A DNA stretch of 64,000 nucleotides from JACNJF01 sp050288105 (GTDB lineage Bacteria > Pseudomonadota > Gammaproteobacteria > GCA-001735895). Both the position numbers and the translations under genes were made by a program. This document shows positions 8,663-18,130 of this stretch, one piece after another. The notes under the pieces were generated by a model. It was not told the DNA's origin. It ran no database searches and saw only the letters and a list, made by a program, of their open reading frames with translations. The stretch lies in contig JBNKDE010000006.1 of NCBI GenBank assembly GCA_050288105.1, positions 62,001 through 126,000 on the forward strand, given 5' to 3'. Position 1 is the stretch's first letter; the number at the start of each line of letters is the position of its first letter.

Positions 8663-9916
8663 TTAGTTTTCAATCGAGTTTGACCCCATCGATTCGGAAG
8701 ATTGTAGCTTTTTAAGTAGTTCCGTTAGGTTCTTATAGCGATCACTTTTTCTCAACCAGTAATGAGCCAAGTAGTGACAATTCGGGCAGAGGGTCACGAG
8801 ATCATCTTGAGTTGTTTTTTTCGGGGAGAGACGCTCCGACAATGGATCAAGATGATGTACATGCACAATTTGCTTCTTGAAGTTAAAGCTACATGCCCGA
8901 CAAGTAAACTTATCGCGTTTCTTAACTTCTCCAGCAAGCTTCACTGAGCGATAAATGCGATAGGCAGTAGTGACTTGTTTCCGGCCTTCTTCTTCGGAAT
9001 AGTCTAAGGCCGCTACTTCACGATTGACTTCATCATCTATAGAAGCGCTTTTCTGTTGAGATAAGCTCTTCTTATTCAGCCAAAGAGACTTGATGCTGTT
9101 TTGATAAAAGAACCAACGATATTTACAATCTGGATCACCCTCATCGCCATAATCCCCATAAAGACGCTCTCGGATTAGACGGATTTTTTCTTCACGGCAC
9201 TCAACGTCAGGACGATCAGAGATCACATGCTCGAAAACATTAGCTATTCGCCTCTTATGGTTTTCTGAAATAATTGACTCGAACTTTTCCGGATCAGACA
9301 TATGCATCAGTGCGGAGTGGACACCGCAGACTTTAGTGACAGCAAAACGCTCTTGTCTTGCAGCATCTTCATAGATTGCTGAATAGCACACCTCCGCAAT
9401 TCGCTGTTTTGTTGAGGATAGGTCTGCCATCCCACTGCTATTTGAAACAATACTCAACACTCGAAGAAGCGCTATCAGCTCCCAGTACTTGTTTTGTAAA
9501 TACCAAATTCCGGCATTTGCGATGGTATGTGGCGTTCCGAAGAAAAATCTTTCGCCTGCATTTATTTCGCTGTTTTCGCTGAACCACCTCTCTACATAAG
9601 ACTGCTTGGTGCTAGGGCGTAGATTTTGAACAGGCATAGCCCAGAGATATTCCACGTTAGAAAACACAATTTTGCTATTTTCAGAAGCCCCTGAAAATTG
9701 CCTCTCTACTTTGTTATCAAAAGTCTCTTTTGAATCATCATAGCCTTCGGAGAATAACGAGTGAATTTCATTAAAAGCGGCTTCGAAATCTAATTCTTTT
9801 TCGTGACGAGTTATATAACTCTTTCGGTTCAGGACGAAACGCTCTAGGAACTCGTCAAAAACGCGGTAAGCATGATATCTAGTCCAGTCAAAATCGCTAT
9901 GTTCAATCAAATCCAT
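8663..9916 (-). CDS. HNH endonuclease beside Gabija
   Basis: A 417-residue protein with a C-terminal HNH nuclease domain at about residues 333-386. It contains C339xxC342, the HVHHLDPLS strand with H354/H355, and C377PNCH with C380 and H381, giving the zinc knuckle and beta-beta-alpha-metal nuclease centre. The long N-terminal region is largely helical and of unknown family, possibly the DNA- or modification-recognition part. It lies 106 bases downstream of gajB on the same strand and is probably co-transcribed with gajA-gajB. Known Gabija systems need only two genes, so this is either an accessory nuclease or a separate restriction-type gene. Codon and base composition match the A+T-rich Gabija genes, not the core genes. 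Confidence 0.85.
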   Translation of the reverse strand: MDLIEHSDFDWTRYHAYRVFDEFLERFVLNRKSYITRHEKELDFEAAFNEIHSLFSEGYDDSKETFDNKVERQFSGASENSKIVFSNVEYLWAMPVQNLRPSTKQSYVERWFSENSEINAGERFFFGTPHTIANAGIWYLQNKYWELIALLRVLSIVSNSSGMADLSSTKQRIAEVCYSAIYEDAARQERFAVTKVCGVHSALMHMSDPEKFESIISENHKRRIANVFEHVISDRPDVECREEKIRLIRERLYGDYGDEGDPDCKYRWFFYQNSIKSLWLNKKSLSQQKSASIDDEVNREVAALDYSEEEGRKQVTTAYRIYRSVKLAGEVKKRDKFTCRACSFNFKKQIVHVHHLDPLSERLSPKKTTQDDLVTLCPNCHYLAHYWLRKSDRYKNLTELLKKLQSSESMGSNSIEN

Positions 9917-10022
9917 GTTCTCTAGTTTCGCTGTTACCCAGTATTACTATCATGATACAAACAAAGGAAGTTAATCGAATTTAGGCAGCTTTGGTAAGTT
10001 TTATTTTCGGCCATAAGCGGAC

Positions 10023-11525
10023 TTAGGTTTCATCTAGCAAGGTTGTTTTTTCAGTAAAAATTATGAGCTTTTTGCAGCAACGCGTCAGAGCAACGTAGAG
10101 ATTTTTGGGACACTCAAATTTATGAGCATCTAGAATTGCAACGGTATCAAACTCCAGCCCCTTGGTAAGTAGGGTCGTACCAATACATTTTCCATGAACT
10201 TTACGACCAGAACGACGGATAGTGTTTCTACTATTCTTCATTGAATCATAGACGGATACATTGCTATGGCTTGCTTCTTTTAAGGATTTTAGAAAACTAA
10301 AAATAATTTCATCCCGTTTATATTTCAGTTTTAGTCCATCTTTGGTTTCCAATATTAGCTCATGGAGTGTGTGGGCAGTAGGCATGCTAATAAACACTTC
10401 TAATCGGTCTTGTAGTTTTTTAGATTTCTCTTTGTCATTATCATCATTTTTCTTTTTAAGACCATGATTGTTAAACCAAACATCTAGTTCTGTTTTATTA
10501 AAAATATTATCCAGAACATCCTTCTTCGTTCGTATGGTTTTGTTACGTGCTCGCGTAATTCCCTCAATTAAACCATCAGCTTTTTTGGCAATAGCGTAGA
10601 AAGATTTATCGTCAATCGCTTCGAGCAGTTTCAAAGACTTTGAATAATCAATTTGCGTCCGTATCTGCGCCCTATGTTTTATATCCCCTTTGGGTATTCT
10701 AACGCCGTTTTTTTTGATTTCTACGTACTCGGGAACAATGACAAGAAGGCTTTCATACTCTGATTTATTGTCAGGGTTCTTGATCAGCCTATCAAGGCAT
10801 TTTCTGTAGTTACTTTGTGCTTTCAATAAATCACCTGATTGCACAGTTACGACATACAAGCCATTATCCGTATCGGGTATTAAGGGAATAGGTTGCTGTG
10901 CCTTTAGCTTTTCCCTGTAGCCTTTTATTACATCTCCTAATCCACGGCTATTGCCTTCTCGATACCAGCGATGGGGAGTTTGCAACTCAGGAAATTCTTC
11001 AAAAGCATTAAGATCATTTTTGAAATCCACGGCATCACCGCCAAAATTAAAAATACCCTGCATGGGGTCGCCTAAAATGTGTGCGGGCAATACTTCAGAT
11101 AAAGCTAAAATCACAGCGTGTTGGTCTGAAGTACAATCCTGATATTCATCGACAAACAGGCCGTCATAAGAAGCGTCAATCACTCTTTTAACTGCTGGCG
11201 ATTTGAATATCTTCGCTGCTTCTTGAATTATGAACGAATGATACTCTTTCCCTGCCTCTTGAGCAGGTATACCAGGTCCTACATAGAAAGCATGCACATA
11301 TTTTTGAGCAAAACTGCTGATCGTTTCAATGCAATACGTTGCTGGTTCAATATGCGACTTTTGGATTTTTTCTTTAATTGAAGCAACTCCAGCATGTGTG
11401 TGCGTTAAGATAAGCTGCTTACCTTTTGTATATTGAAGGCATTTAGCAATAGCATGAGTTTTGCCATAGCCAGCAGGAGCTATAAGCATTGTTTTTCTAC
11501 CATCTACAAATGCTTGGTAATCCAT
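10023..11525 (-). CDS. gajB: Gabija component GajB, UvrD/Rep-like helicase-fold ATPase
   Basis: A 500-residue superfamily 1 helicase-like protein, close to the roughly 494 residues of reference GajB. Walker A is APAGYGKT at 16-23, motif II is DEYQD at 126-130, motif III is GDPMQGIF at 152-159, and C-terminal motifs LLTKGLEFD and YVALTRCCKKLI match motifs V and VI of UvrD-type enzymes. In Gabija, GajB senses DNA ends and hydrolyses nucleotides, and forms a complex with GajA. Its ATG shares a base with the gajA stop (TGATG at 11523-11527), so translation is coupled. The size, order and overlap together make the Gabija call firm. Confidence 0.9.
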   Translation of the reverse strand: MDYQAFVDGRKTMLIAPAGYGKTHAIAKCLQYTKGKQLILTHTHAGVASIKEKIQKSHIEPATYCIETISSFAQKYVHAFYVGPGIPAQEAGKEYHSFIIQEAAKIFKSPAVKRVIDASYDGLFVDEYQDCTSDQHAVILALSEVLPAHILGDPMQGIFNFGGDAVDFKNDLNAFEEFPELQTPHRWYREGNSRGLGDVIKGYREKLKAQQPIPLIPDTDNGLYVVTVQSGDLLKAQSNYRKCLDRLIKNPDNKSEYESLLVIVPEYVEIKKNGVRIPKGDIKHRAQIRTQIDYSKSLKLLEAIDDKSFYAIAKKADGLIEGITRARNKTIRTKKDVLDNIFNKTELDVWFNNHGLKKKNDDNDKEKSKKLQDRLEVFISMPTAHTLHELILETKDGLKLKYKRDEIIFSFLKSLKEASHSNVSVYDSMKNSRNTIRRSGRKVHGKCIGTTLLTKGLEFDTVAILDAHKFECPKNLYVALTRCCKKLIIFTEKTTLLDET

Positions 11526-13246
11526 CAGCTATCAATCCATTCGGATAGCCTATTCAGAAGCTCACTTAAAGGTTTATCGTTCGCCATTTCAGTCAAGTAT
11601 TTAAACGCTATTTTACCAAGTGTCTCTCCATGATGAACTGCCTTAAACCACTTTTTTCCAGCACTGCCATTGGGTTTCGTTTTAAACTCAGAAACAATCT
11701 TACCTCTAAGGTCATCATTATCTTGCCAGAGATCTATGGTAGTTGTGACGTACTCCGAGAATGCCGTATTAAAAGAATCGGTATATTGTTCCTGTGAATA
11801 TTTAAGAAGCTCTTTTACCCCCTCCCAGGGTAGATCTGCGAAAACCTGCTGTTCAATGCAATTATCTGAATCAGAATCAAATATTTTTATTCCTAGCTCT
11901 TCCAAGCTCGCCTTTTGTTCGTTTACCGGAGGATCATCTGAGTCACAGAATAATGCCGTTGCAATGCTTGCTTTTTGTATTTCCCGTGCACGTTCTACTA
12001 GGGTGTTTCCTGTGCCATCGACATAAGCACAGTCTTTAAAAGACATTTGTGCTTTACCTTGAGAAATACGCCACTTATCCATTGCGCGACAAATACCTAT
12101 TTCCGTTGCCCCCTCACAAACAATGACTTTTTTTGCGAAGAAGGCATCTGGGCAAGCTCTCACAGATTTCTGTAAGCTACTATTGTCTGCATTTAATCGT
12201 CGTGATTCAATTTTTGAGCCATCGCTTTCCTTAAGAATTAGGAGCAAACTAGATGCATTTAATTCTGTAATAACTTCACGAGAATGTGTCGTTAAAAACA
12301 TTTGACCTGCCTGCTGATCTTTCAGAGTGCGGATAAGCTGTTTTATACGGTCAGGTTCTAATCCTTGTTCAATTTCGTCAACTAACATAATGCCGCCGTA
12401 CTTTCCCAAAGCGGATTGTATTGCAAAAGATGCTAGTCGCCTTGACCCTTTCCCTTTTAATCTGAACGGAATGGCATTCTCATGGAGACTAATCCGTCCA
12501 TCCTTAATCGAAAGCTCTTTAAAATCCAAGGTAGTGTGCGTTTCAGATATATTTAGGCCAAACCTAGCAGCTTGATTTTTTACGAGATTGGTTACTTCCT
12601 CTAGCCCAGAAAAAGGATATTCATCAATTTTACTCTTCGCTTGCCGTAAAGACTCCATAACTACGTTGTCATCACTTACAATCTTATCAGCATCTCGTGC
12701 CTTTAGGAGGCTGTATAGAGGGTTTCCCTTATTCCAAGAAAAATGCCTATCTATATAGTCTGATACCATAGAGCAATTAAGTGCGGCCCTATCCGTGGCT
12801 GTGATTAGTTTTTCATCCTGCTCTCGGTTATTTGCAATACTCCATTTTGGCTCTAGTGTTCGATCTACAAATAATTTTACTGTAAGGACAGGCTTTACCG
12901 TATCTGTTGCATCATCTTGAGGCATTTCATCAGAAATTTCATTGGTCTCAACGTTCAGTGATCTGATATGTAGCCCGTACTTTTGATCGGATAGAAGTTT
13001 ATCTGGAAAGGTAATCAATGATGCTTCGATTTCAATTGGATTCTCAAGATTGCAGTCATGGAAGTCGGTATCATGAAATGTCAAGTTCCAGCTTGATGAT
13101 AGAACTCTTGAAATAGCATCCAAAATTGTCGATTTTCCACTATCACCGCGCCCAATAAAGCAAATTAGACCCTCGTCAGGAAAATCAATTGAGAGGTCTT
13201 TTATTCCCCGAAAGTTTTTAATCGTTAGCTTTATTACTTTAGCCAT
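11525..13246 (-). CDS. gajA: Gabija component GajA, OLD-like ATPase with TOPRIM nuclease domain
   Basis: A 573-residue OLD-family protein, near the 578 of reference GajA. The ATPase domain has Walker A GRGDSGKST at 32-40, Walker B LVDEIEQGLEP from 288 and an H-loop TTHSRE around 319-324. The TOPRIM nuclease domain follows, with catalytic Glu379 in CEGATE and the acidic pair in CDSDD at about 434-438. GajA nicks DNA once nucleotide inhibition is relieved during phage infection. It is first in a leftward operon gajA-gajB(-HNH). All key catalytic residues are present, so the system may be functional. Promoter not identified in the 350 bases upstream. Confidence 0.92.
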   Translation of the reverse strand: MAKVIKLTIKNFRGIKDLSIDFPDEGLICFIGRGDSGKSTILDAISRVLSSSWNLTFHDTDFHDCNLENPIEIEASLITFPDKLLSDQKYGLHIRSLNVETNEISDEMPQDDATDTVKPVLTVKLFVDRTLEPKWSIANNREQDEKLITATDRAALNCSMVSDYIDRHFSWNKGNPLYSLLKARDADKIVSDDNVVMESLRQAKSKIDEYPFSGLEEVTNLVKNQAARFGLNISETHTTLDFKELSIKDGRISLHENAIPFRLKGKGSRRLASFAIQSALGKYGGIMLVDEIEQGLEPDRIKQLIRTLKDQQAGQMFLTTHSREVITELNASSLLLILKESDGSKIESRRLNADNSSLQKSVRACPDAFFAKKVIVCEGATEIGICRAMDKWRISQGKAQMSFKDCAYVDGTGNTLVERAREIQKASIATALFCDSDDPPVNEQKASLEELGIKIFDSDSDNCIEQQVFADLPWEGVKELLKYSQEQYTDSFNTAFSEYVTTTIDLWQDNDDLRGKIVSEFKTKPNGSAGKKWFKAVHHGETLGKIAFKYLTEMANDKPLSELLNRLSEWIDS

Positions 13247-13597
13247 AATGTTTTAATTTCCATGTAGATAGCTATCGGCACAATGTCCGCAGTCGATTGT
13301 AGCCTTTCTATGGGGCTGGGGGAACGACTGAATATGGCACGTCAGAAACATTGGTACTCTACTCAAGCGAATGCCCGCTTTATCAACATAGCAGAGATTC
13401 AAATTAAGAAAATGGAATGTTTTTTATCTACCATCTCCTGGCTCTCATATTAGTCAAATAAGCATATAAAGGGCCTTCGATTTAGGATCAAGTATTGCAG
13501 TTCGCTTTCATTTTTTCAGCGGGACTGAGGTCAATCCCGTCATTCACCTCAAATGGAATAATATTTCCAATTATCCTCATTTATAGCTTTTGATCTT
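13247..13597. other. Upstream region of the Gabija operon
   Basis: About 350 bases between the gajA start and repeat R3. No gene is supported on either strand. It must hold the gajA promoter, but no convincing -35/-10 pair stands out. Confidence 0.4.
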
Positions 13598-13871
13598 CTA
13601 GAGATTTCAAGCTTTGCTTGAAATCTCTAGTTAATAAATCCCCATCCAGGCCCGCGGCAAAAGTGCAGTCAAATCGGGGTAAATTCGCAGGGAAGCGAAT
13701 TTAGGGACAGCCGCGTCGGGAACGCGTCTGGCCCGACCGCGATTTGGCTGTGCTTTTGACGGAAGGAGGGACTGTTGGGAAAGCATTTTTGGTGACTTTT
13801 CATGCCTGAAAAGTTACTCGCACGCGGGTACGATTAAACTACAGAGCTGGAAAAGTATTCAGCGTGTGAAA
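13598..13871 (-). repeat. Composite repeat, copy R3 (type B core), inverted
   Basis: Reads on the minus strand. It opens (plus-strand view) with the perfect palindrome CTAGAGATTTCAAGC-TTT-GCTTGAAATCTCTAG at 13598-13630 and closes with GCGTGTGAAA. The core contains AAATCGGGGTAAATTCGCAG and its complementary arm ending CGATTTGGC, nearly the same as the plus copy at 58936-59207. It forms the right edge of the Gabija island, its hairpin end facing the one of R2. Confidence 0.87.
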
Positions 13872-13908
13872 TCCAAACTTAGTCAGATGCTATACGCATT
13901 CCCAAGCG

Positions 13909-14021
13909 GACGCCTACAAAGACGTAGGTGGTAAGAGACCATGAATGGTCGAAGGTAGAACAATGCAGGAGCTATTGTCGAGAGTAACGCAAGGAGCAAG
14001 GAAAGCCGAGGCGTGTGAAAC
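13909..14021 (-). repeat. Composite repeat, partial copy R4, inverted
   Basis: Contains the GACGCCTACA/TGTAGG-like stem module (GACGCCTACAAAGACGTAGG) also seen at about 47044 and 63695, and ends with AAGGAGCAAGGAAAGCCGAG and GCGTGTGAAA. The hairpin end and central palindrome are missing. Confidence 0.65.
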
Positions 14022-14040
14022 AATTACCCAGGCAGCAGCA

Positions 14041-14517
14041 TCATTGAAACCTGTCATCCGACCGCTTCTCAACGATCTCCTCATCACTCGCTTTCAACCA
14101 CCCTGAAGTGCTCTCTTCAACGCGATCAAATCCGGCAATATATGGCTTGATATCGAGCAGCGGTGTGCCGTCCAGTACATCGATACCGTTCACATAAACC
14201 CTGTTGCCTTCTACTTTTATCAGCTGAACTATCGATAGGCCTATATGATTCGGTCTTAGAGGAGAGCGCGTGGAAAATACGCCACGGCTTTGTGTATCCA
14301 TGAAAGGGATGACTTCCAGCTCGGTGCGTGTTGCCTGATGAAAGCTGTAAAGCAGATAAATATGGCTGAATCCTTGCAGGTCTTTTAAGCCGCCTGTCAA
14401 TTCTTCATTCAATTCGAGGTAACCTGCTACGGCCTGTGCACCTTTGGGTTGTATGGGCATGTCCTGAATGGATTGATGTGGCGAATGGATGACACCAATG
14501 GGTTTTATTTCGTGCAT
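14041..14517 (-). CDS. trmO: TrmO/TsaA-family tRNA m6t6A37 methyltransferase
   Basis: A 158-residue protein of the UPF0066 (TsaA-like) family, whose studied bacterial member methylates N6-threonylcarbamoyladenosine at position 37 of certain tRNAs using S-adenosylmethionine. The defining block SRGVFSTRSPLRPNHIGLS is intact, as are GFSHIYLLYSF and a DGTPLLDIKPYI block. E. coli TrmO has 235 residues with an extra C-terminal domain. This one ends just after the catalytic domain, as in the short forms of the family. It is a single gene on the minus strand between repeats and the holC cluster. Family certain; the exact tRNA target is inference. Confidence 0.88.
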   Translation of the reverse strand: MHEIKPIGVIHSPHQSIQDMPIQPKGAQAVAGYLELNEELTGGLKDLQGFSHIYLLYSFHQATRTELEVIPFMDTQSRGVFSTRSPLRPNHIGLSIVQLIKVEGNRVYVNGIDVLDGTPLLDIKPYIAGFDRVEESTSGWLKASDEEIVEKRSDDRFQ

Positions 14518-14585
14518 TTTTCCCTCGTTGGGCAGGAATATTGTCGATATGGCAAGGCGGGTAACGGGGATGATTTAATATTGAT

Positions 14586-14897
14586 TCATCGGTTCAAACG
14601 ATGATGTACCAGGCGGATGATTTCCTCGTAGGCATTTTCCATGTGCTTGTCCAGGATCATGCGTATCTCTTCTTCGATCATTAATTCCTGTATTGAGGAA
14701 AAATCTTCCAGCTGTTCGTCGTTTTCCAGTTCCGATAAATGTACCGGTTCGGGTGATGAGATGTCGATATGATCCGGGTCTTCCATCGGGATGTCGACCT
14801 GGTGGTCGTCACTGTGGTCAATATCCAAATCACCAATTTCCGGTTCTCCTCGGGAAATCAGTTCTTTGAGTAACGGGATCTGCGTTTCTTTGCTCAT
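14586..14897 (-). CDS. Acidic conserved small protein downstream of holC
   Basis: A 103-residue, strongly acidic protein (many Asp and Glu in residues 15-75) with a more regular C-terminal helix ending in LVHHRLNR. Its ATG overlaps the holC stop by four bases (ATGA), so it is translated with holC. Similar acidic proteins occur in this position between holC and valS in related gammaproteobacteria, but I know no function. Being in the pepA-holC operon, it might bind or regulate a replication partner; that is only a guess from position. Confidence 0.7.
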   Translation of the reverse strand: MSKETQIPLLKELISRGEPEIGDLDIDHSDDHQVDIPMEDPDHIDISSPEPVHLSELENDEQLEDFSSIQELMIEEEIRMILDKHMENAYEEIIRLVHHRLNR

Positions 14898-15307
14898 AAT
14901 GTGTGATGATTCAGCGGATAGCCGCGTTCCTTGTAGTAGCTGTAGTGATTACGGGCCTGGGTTTTATTGTCATCGGTAACCAGCTCGAGCACACGCTCAA
15001 ACTGGGCGAAAAACAGCGGTATTTCGTTGCTTAAATTGATCAGTAACTGTCGTTCGCCCCTGGGATCAGCCTCGTGATTAATCAGGATAGGGGTGATAAA
15101 GCCTTCCTCGTCCTGCTGATCATGAGGAATGAAGCTCTCGTCATCGTGTGTCCACAGCAATTGATCCAGGTGCTGGCTATGCTGCTCACTGCGCGTGAGC
15201 AGCAATACCTTTTGCTGTGCTGCATAGGCTTTCTGGCATAACTTATATACCAGCGCATCTTCGCTCAGGCGCGAATCAGTTATCTGGTAAAAGTCTATTC
15301 GGGTCAT
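14894..15307 (-). CDS. holC: DNA polymerase III subunit chi
   Basis: A 137-residue protein matching HolC. It opens with MTRIDFYQI, has the conserved FIPH...D block and a LINLSNEIPLFFAQFERVLELV helix, and ends with the RxHYxxYKERGYPLNHH pattern. Chi joins psi in the clamp loader and contacts single-stranded DNA-binding protein. Start overlaps the pepA stop by four bases, and its own stop overlaps the next small gene, so pepA-holC-orf103 forms one coupled operon. Length matches the family (E. coli 147). Confidence 0.93.
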   Translation of the reverse strand: MTRIDFYQITDSRLSEDALVYKLCQKAYAAQQKVLLLTRSEQHSQHLDQLLWTHDDESFIPHDQQDEEGFITPILINHEADPRGERQLLINLSNEIPLFFAQFERVLELVTDDNKTQARNHYSYYKERGYPLNHHTL

Positions 15308-16806
15308 GCGCTTAAGGCTTCCAGTCGATCCAGAATGTACTGCGTTAACAGCGGTACCGGTCTGCCTGTGGCACCTTTTTTATCGCCCGTGATCCAGGCG
15401 GTGCCCGCGATATCCAGATGTGCCCATTTATATTTTTTGGTAAAGCGTGAAAGAAAACAGGCGGCTGTTATTGAGCCTCCGTCACGACCACCGATGTTGG
15501 CGATGTCAGCAAAGTTGCTGTTTAGCTGGTCCTGATATTCATCCCATAAGGGGAGTTCCCAGAGTTTGTCTTCTATTTTCTTGCCGGCACTGATCAGGTC
15601 GTTGATGAGCGGGCTGTGATTACCCAGTACAGCAGAAGGGACTCTGCCCAGGGCAATGATGACAGCGCCCGTCAGGGTTGCAATGTCGATGACGACGTCA
15701 GGATCATACTTTTCGGCATAGGTAAGCGCATCGCATAAAATCAGACGACCTTCTGCATCGGTATTCAGGATTTCAATGGTTTGGCCGGACATGCTGGTAA
15801 CAATATCGCCAGGTTTGGTCGCTTTGCCATCAGGCAGGTTTTCAGTCGTAGGGATAATGCCGACTACATTGATGGGTAACTGCATTTCTGCAATCGCATT
15901 CATGGTGCCGAGTACGGATGCGGCGCCACACATATCGTATTTCATTTCATCCATCGCTGCGCCGGGCTTGAGCGAGATACCGCCGGAATCGAAAGTGACC
16001 CCTTTTCCGACCAGCACGATGGGTTTCTGTTCAACATCGTTGCCATGATATTCCATACAGATCAGTTTGGCTGGTTGGCGACTGCCTGAGCTCACTGACA
16101 GCAGCGAGCCCATTTCCAGTTTTTTCATATCCTCTTCTTCCAGGATTTCTGTTACCACTGCAGAAAATAACCTTTCCAGGCGTAACGCCTGTTCAGCGAG
16201 GTAGGAGGGTGTACAGATATTGCCGGGCAGGTTGCCCAGGTCTTTGGCCAGGTTAACGCCGGAGGCGATTGAATTACCCTGCAGGATAGCTTTCTCACCC
16301 TCGCTCAGGTCGCGCCGACTAGGTACATTCAAAACCAGTTTACGTAAATTCTTGGTGGTTTCCTTTTTATCGCTTTTAAGCTGGTCAAAAACATAGCGAT
16401 TGCTTTCCATGCGAATTACAGTCTGGCGAATTTTCCAGCTGATATCTCGCCCCTTAATGTTAAGATCCGTTAGATAGGAATGCGCTTCCATTGCCCCCAG
16501 GTTATCCATGGCCTGAGAAAGCGCATCCAGTATTTTCAGGTAACTGGCTTCGTTTAGATTTTTATCCTTGCCGCAGCCAACCAGTAAAACGCGATCGGCT
16601 AGTGTGCCGGGAACATTATGTAAGACTCGAGTTTGTCCGAGCTTACCATCCATATCTCCACGTCGAATGATAGTGGATAGGTAACCGTCGCTGATCTTGT
16701 CGATCATTTTACCAGCGCGTGAGAGTTTTCGTGGTTGAGACACAGCAATGATAAGACAAGCTGTGCGTTGTTTCTCGGGGTTACCACTTTTAACATTAAA
16801 TTCCAT
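15304..16806 (-). CDS. pepA: Leucyl aminopeptidase, M17
   Basis: A 500-residue cytosolic aminopeptidase with a two-metal centre; the E. coli member has 503 residues and also binds DNA in XerCD recombination at cer. The active-site block NTDAEGRLILCDAL is intact, as are VGKGVTFDSGG, MKYDMCGAA and the C-terminal WAHLDIAGTAW. First gene of the pepA-holC-orf103 operon and divergent from lptFG with a 229-base gap, the usual gammaproteobacterial arrangement. Identity certain. Confidence 0.97.
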   Translation of the reverse strand: MEFNVKSGNPEKQRTACLIIAVSQPRKLSRAGKMIDKISDGYLSTIIRRGDMDGKLGQTRVLHNVPGTLADRVLLVGCGKDKNLNEASYLKILDALSQAMDNLGAMEAHSYLTDLNIKGRDISWKIRQTVIRMESNRYVFDQLKSDKKETTKNLRKLVLNVPSRRDLSEGEKAILQGNSIASGVNLAKDLGNLPGNICTPSYLAEQALRLERLFSAVVTEILEEEDMKKLEMGSLLSVSSGSRQPAKLICMEYHGNDVEQKPIVLVGKGVTFDSGGISLKPGAAMDEMKYDMCGAASVLGTMNAIAEMQLPINVVGIIPTTENLPDGKATKPGDIVTSMSGQTIEILNTDAEGRLILCDALTYAEKYDPDVVIDIATLTGAVIIALGRVPSAVLGNHSPLINDLISAGKKIEDKLWELPLWDEYQDQLNSNFADIANIGGRDGGSITAACFLSRFTKKYKWAHLDIAGTAWITGDKKGATGRPVPLLTQYILDRLEALSA

Positions 16807-17035
16807 GAGGTTAAACCTGCCTGATTAATTCTACAAAAAAGCCCGAACAAATGATGCGAGATCACCTGCCGGTTATAACTGGGAAAAAGCAACTCGTGCT
16901 ATTGATTGCAATGCGGGGCTGCCAATACGTATACAATGATATAAGATACGATAAGTTTTAAAAAACAACCAGAGCCTTTTAGGTTTTTATCCCGATATTC
17001 AGCTATTTTTAATCCAGCTCAAGTATATTCTATCA

Positions 17036-18130
17036 ATGATATCCATAATTGAACGCTATCTGGTTGTAGAAATCCTGAAAAATTCAGTTGCTACAACCTT
17101 GATATTATACGTTATTTTGATGAGTAACTCTCTTGGTAGAGTACTGTCAGATATTTCTGAAGGAGATGTCCCCTCAGAAGCACTTTTCCCGGTGCTACTG
17201 GGGCAGTCAGTGGATGTTTTTTCTATTTTGCTACCACTGGGGTTTTTCCTGGGCGTCATTTTTGCCTTCGGGAGATTATACAAGGATCATGAGCTGGTGG
17301 TGTTGCATGCCTGTGGTTTTGGTTACACAAAGCTGTATCGAGTCGTACTGATTCCTCTACTACCTGCCTTATTACTGAGTATGTTCTGTAGTTTATGGTT
17401 TAGCTCAGAGATGCAATTACGTGCACGCAAAATTATCAATGAAAAAGAAAACGTGCATGAATTTACCCAGATGAAGGTGGGGCAGTTTAATGCCAGCAAG
17501 GATAATGACCAGGTGTTTTTTATGCGCTCTATGTCTGAAGATCGTACAGAGATCTACGATATTGTGATTGCGCAGCAGGGAGGAGATAGTGATGTAATGG
17601 AAACTGCGCACAAGGGGCGACATAAACTGGATGATAAAACTGGAAATCTGTTTCTCGAAATGGGGCCAGGTAAGCGTTACCTGGGGAATGCTGGCGAAGC
17701 CGATTATCAGGTTGTGGAGTTTGACAGGCATGGTGTATTACTGGAGAAAAAAACGACAGTACTCAGTCGGCTAGAGCCTTACGAAAAATCTTTAAGCGAC
17801 ATTCTCGCTTCTGACAAGCTGGTAGACCGCGTAGAACTATGGTGGAGAATTTCCACCTCAATATCACTTGTGGTTCTCGCATTTTTAGCTGTGCCGCTGT
17901 CCTACATTGCACCCAGGCAGGGACGTTATGGAAAAATTGGTTTTTCTCTGCTGGCCTTTATCGTGTATTTAAACCTGCTCGGCCTGACTAAAACCGCACT
18001 GGTCAACGGCAGTATTGGAATGTGGCTCAATTACTGGTGGGTGCATGCTGTGTTTATCATGCTCACCCTTATATTATTGAAAAAACGCACTGGCGGTCGA
18101 ATCAGGTTCAGGCAGGAGCAATCCGCATGA
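17036..18130 (+). CDS. lptF: LPS export permease LptF
   Basis: A 364-residue inner-membrane permease of the LptB2FG ABC transporter, which extracts lipopolysaccharide and passes it to the LptC-LptA bridge. Typical YjgP/YjgQ layout: three N-terminal membrane segments (about residues 15-35, 55-75 and 100-122), a large periplasmic beta-jellyroll and three C-terminal segments. The start follows the divergent pepA gene, and its TGA overlaps the lptG ATG (ATGA at 18127-18130). The partner lptG follows directly. Identity is secure from sequence pattern and synteny. Confidence 0.95.
   Translation: MISIIERYLVVEILKNSVATTLILYVILMSNSLGRVLSDISEGDVPSEALFPVLLGQSVDVFSILLPLGFFLGVIFAFGRLYKDHELVVLHACGFGYTKLYRVVLIPLLPALLLSMFCSLWFSSEMQLRARKIINEKENVHEFTQMKVGQFNASKDNDQVFFMRSMSEDRTEIYDIVIAQQGGDSDVMETAHKGRHKLDDKTGNLFLEMGPGKRYLGNAGEADYQVVEFDRHGVLLEKKTTVLSRLEPYEKSLSDILASDKLVDRVELWWRISTSISLVVLAFLAVPLSYIAPRQGRYGKIGFSLLAFIVYLNLLGLTKTALVNGSIGMWLNYWWVHAVFIMLTLILLKKRTGGRIRFRQEQSA

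Noticed and set aside
8663..9916. HNH gene as a homing endonuclease of an intron or intein
   Set aside because: No split host gene or intron structure is near; it lies in an operon-like position after gajB.
16921..16950. Promoter of lptF
   Set aside because: A TACAAT-like -10 is there but no -35 at normal spacing could be found.
18022..18126. Upstream extension of lptG
   Set aside because: Overlaps lptF fully; the ATG at 18127 overlaps the lptF stop and gives the family N-terminus.
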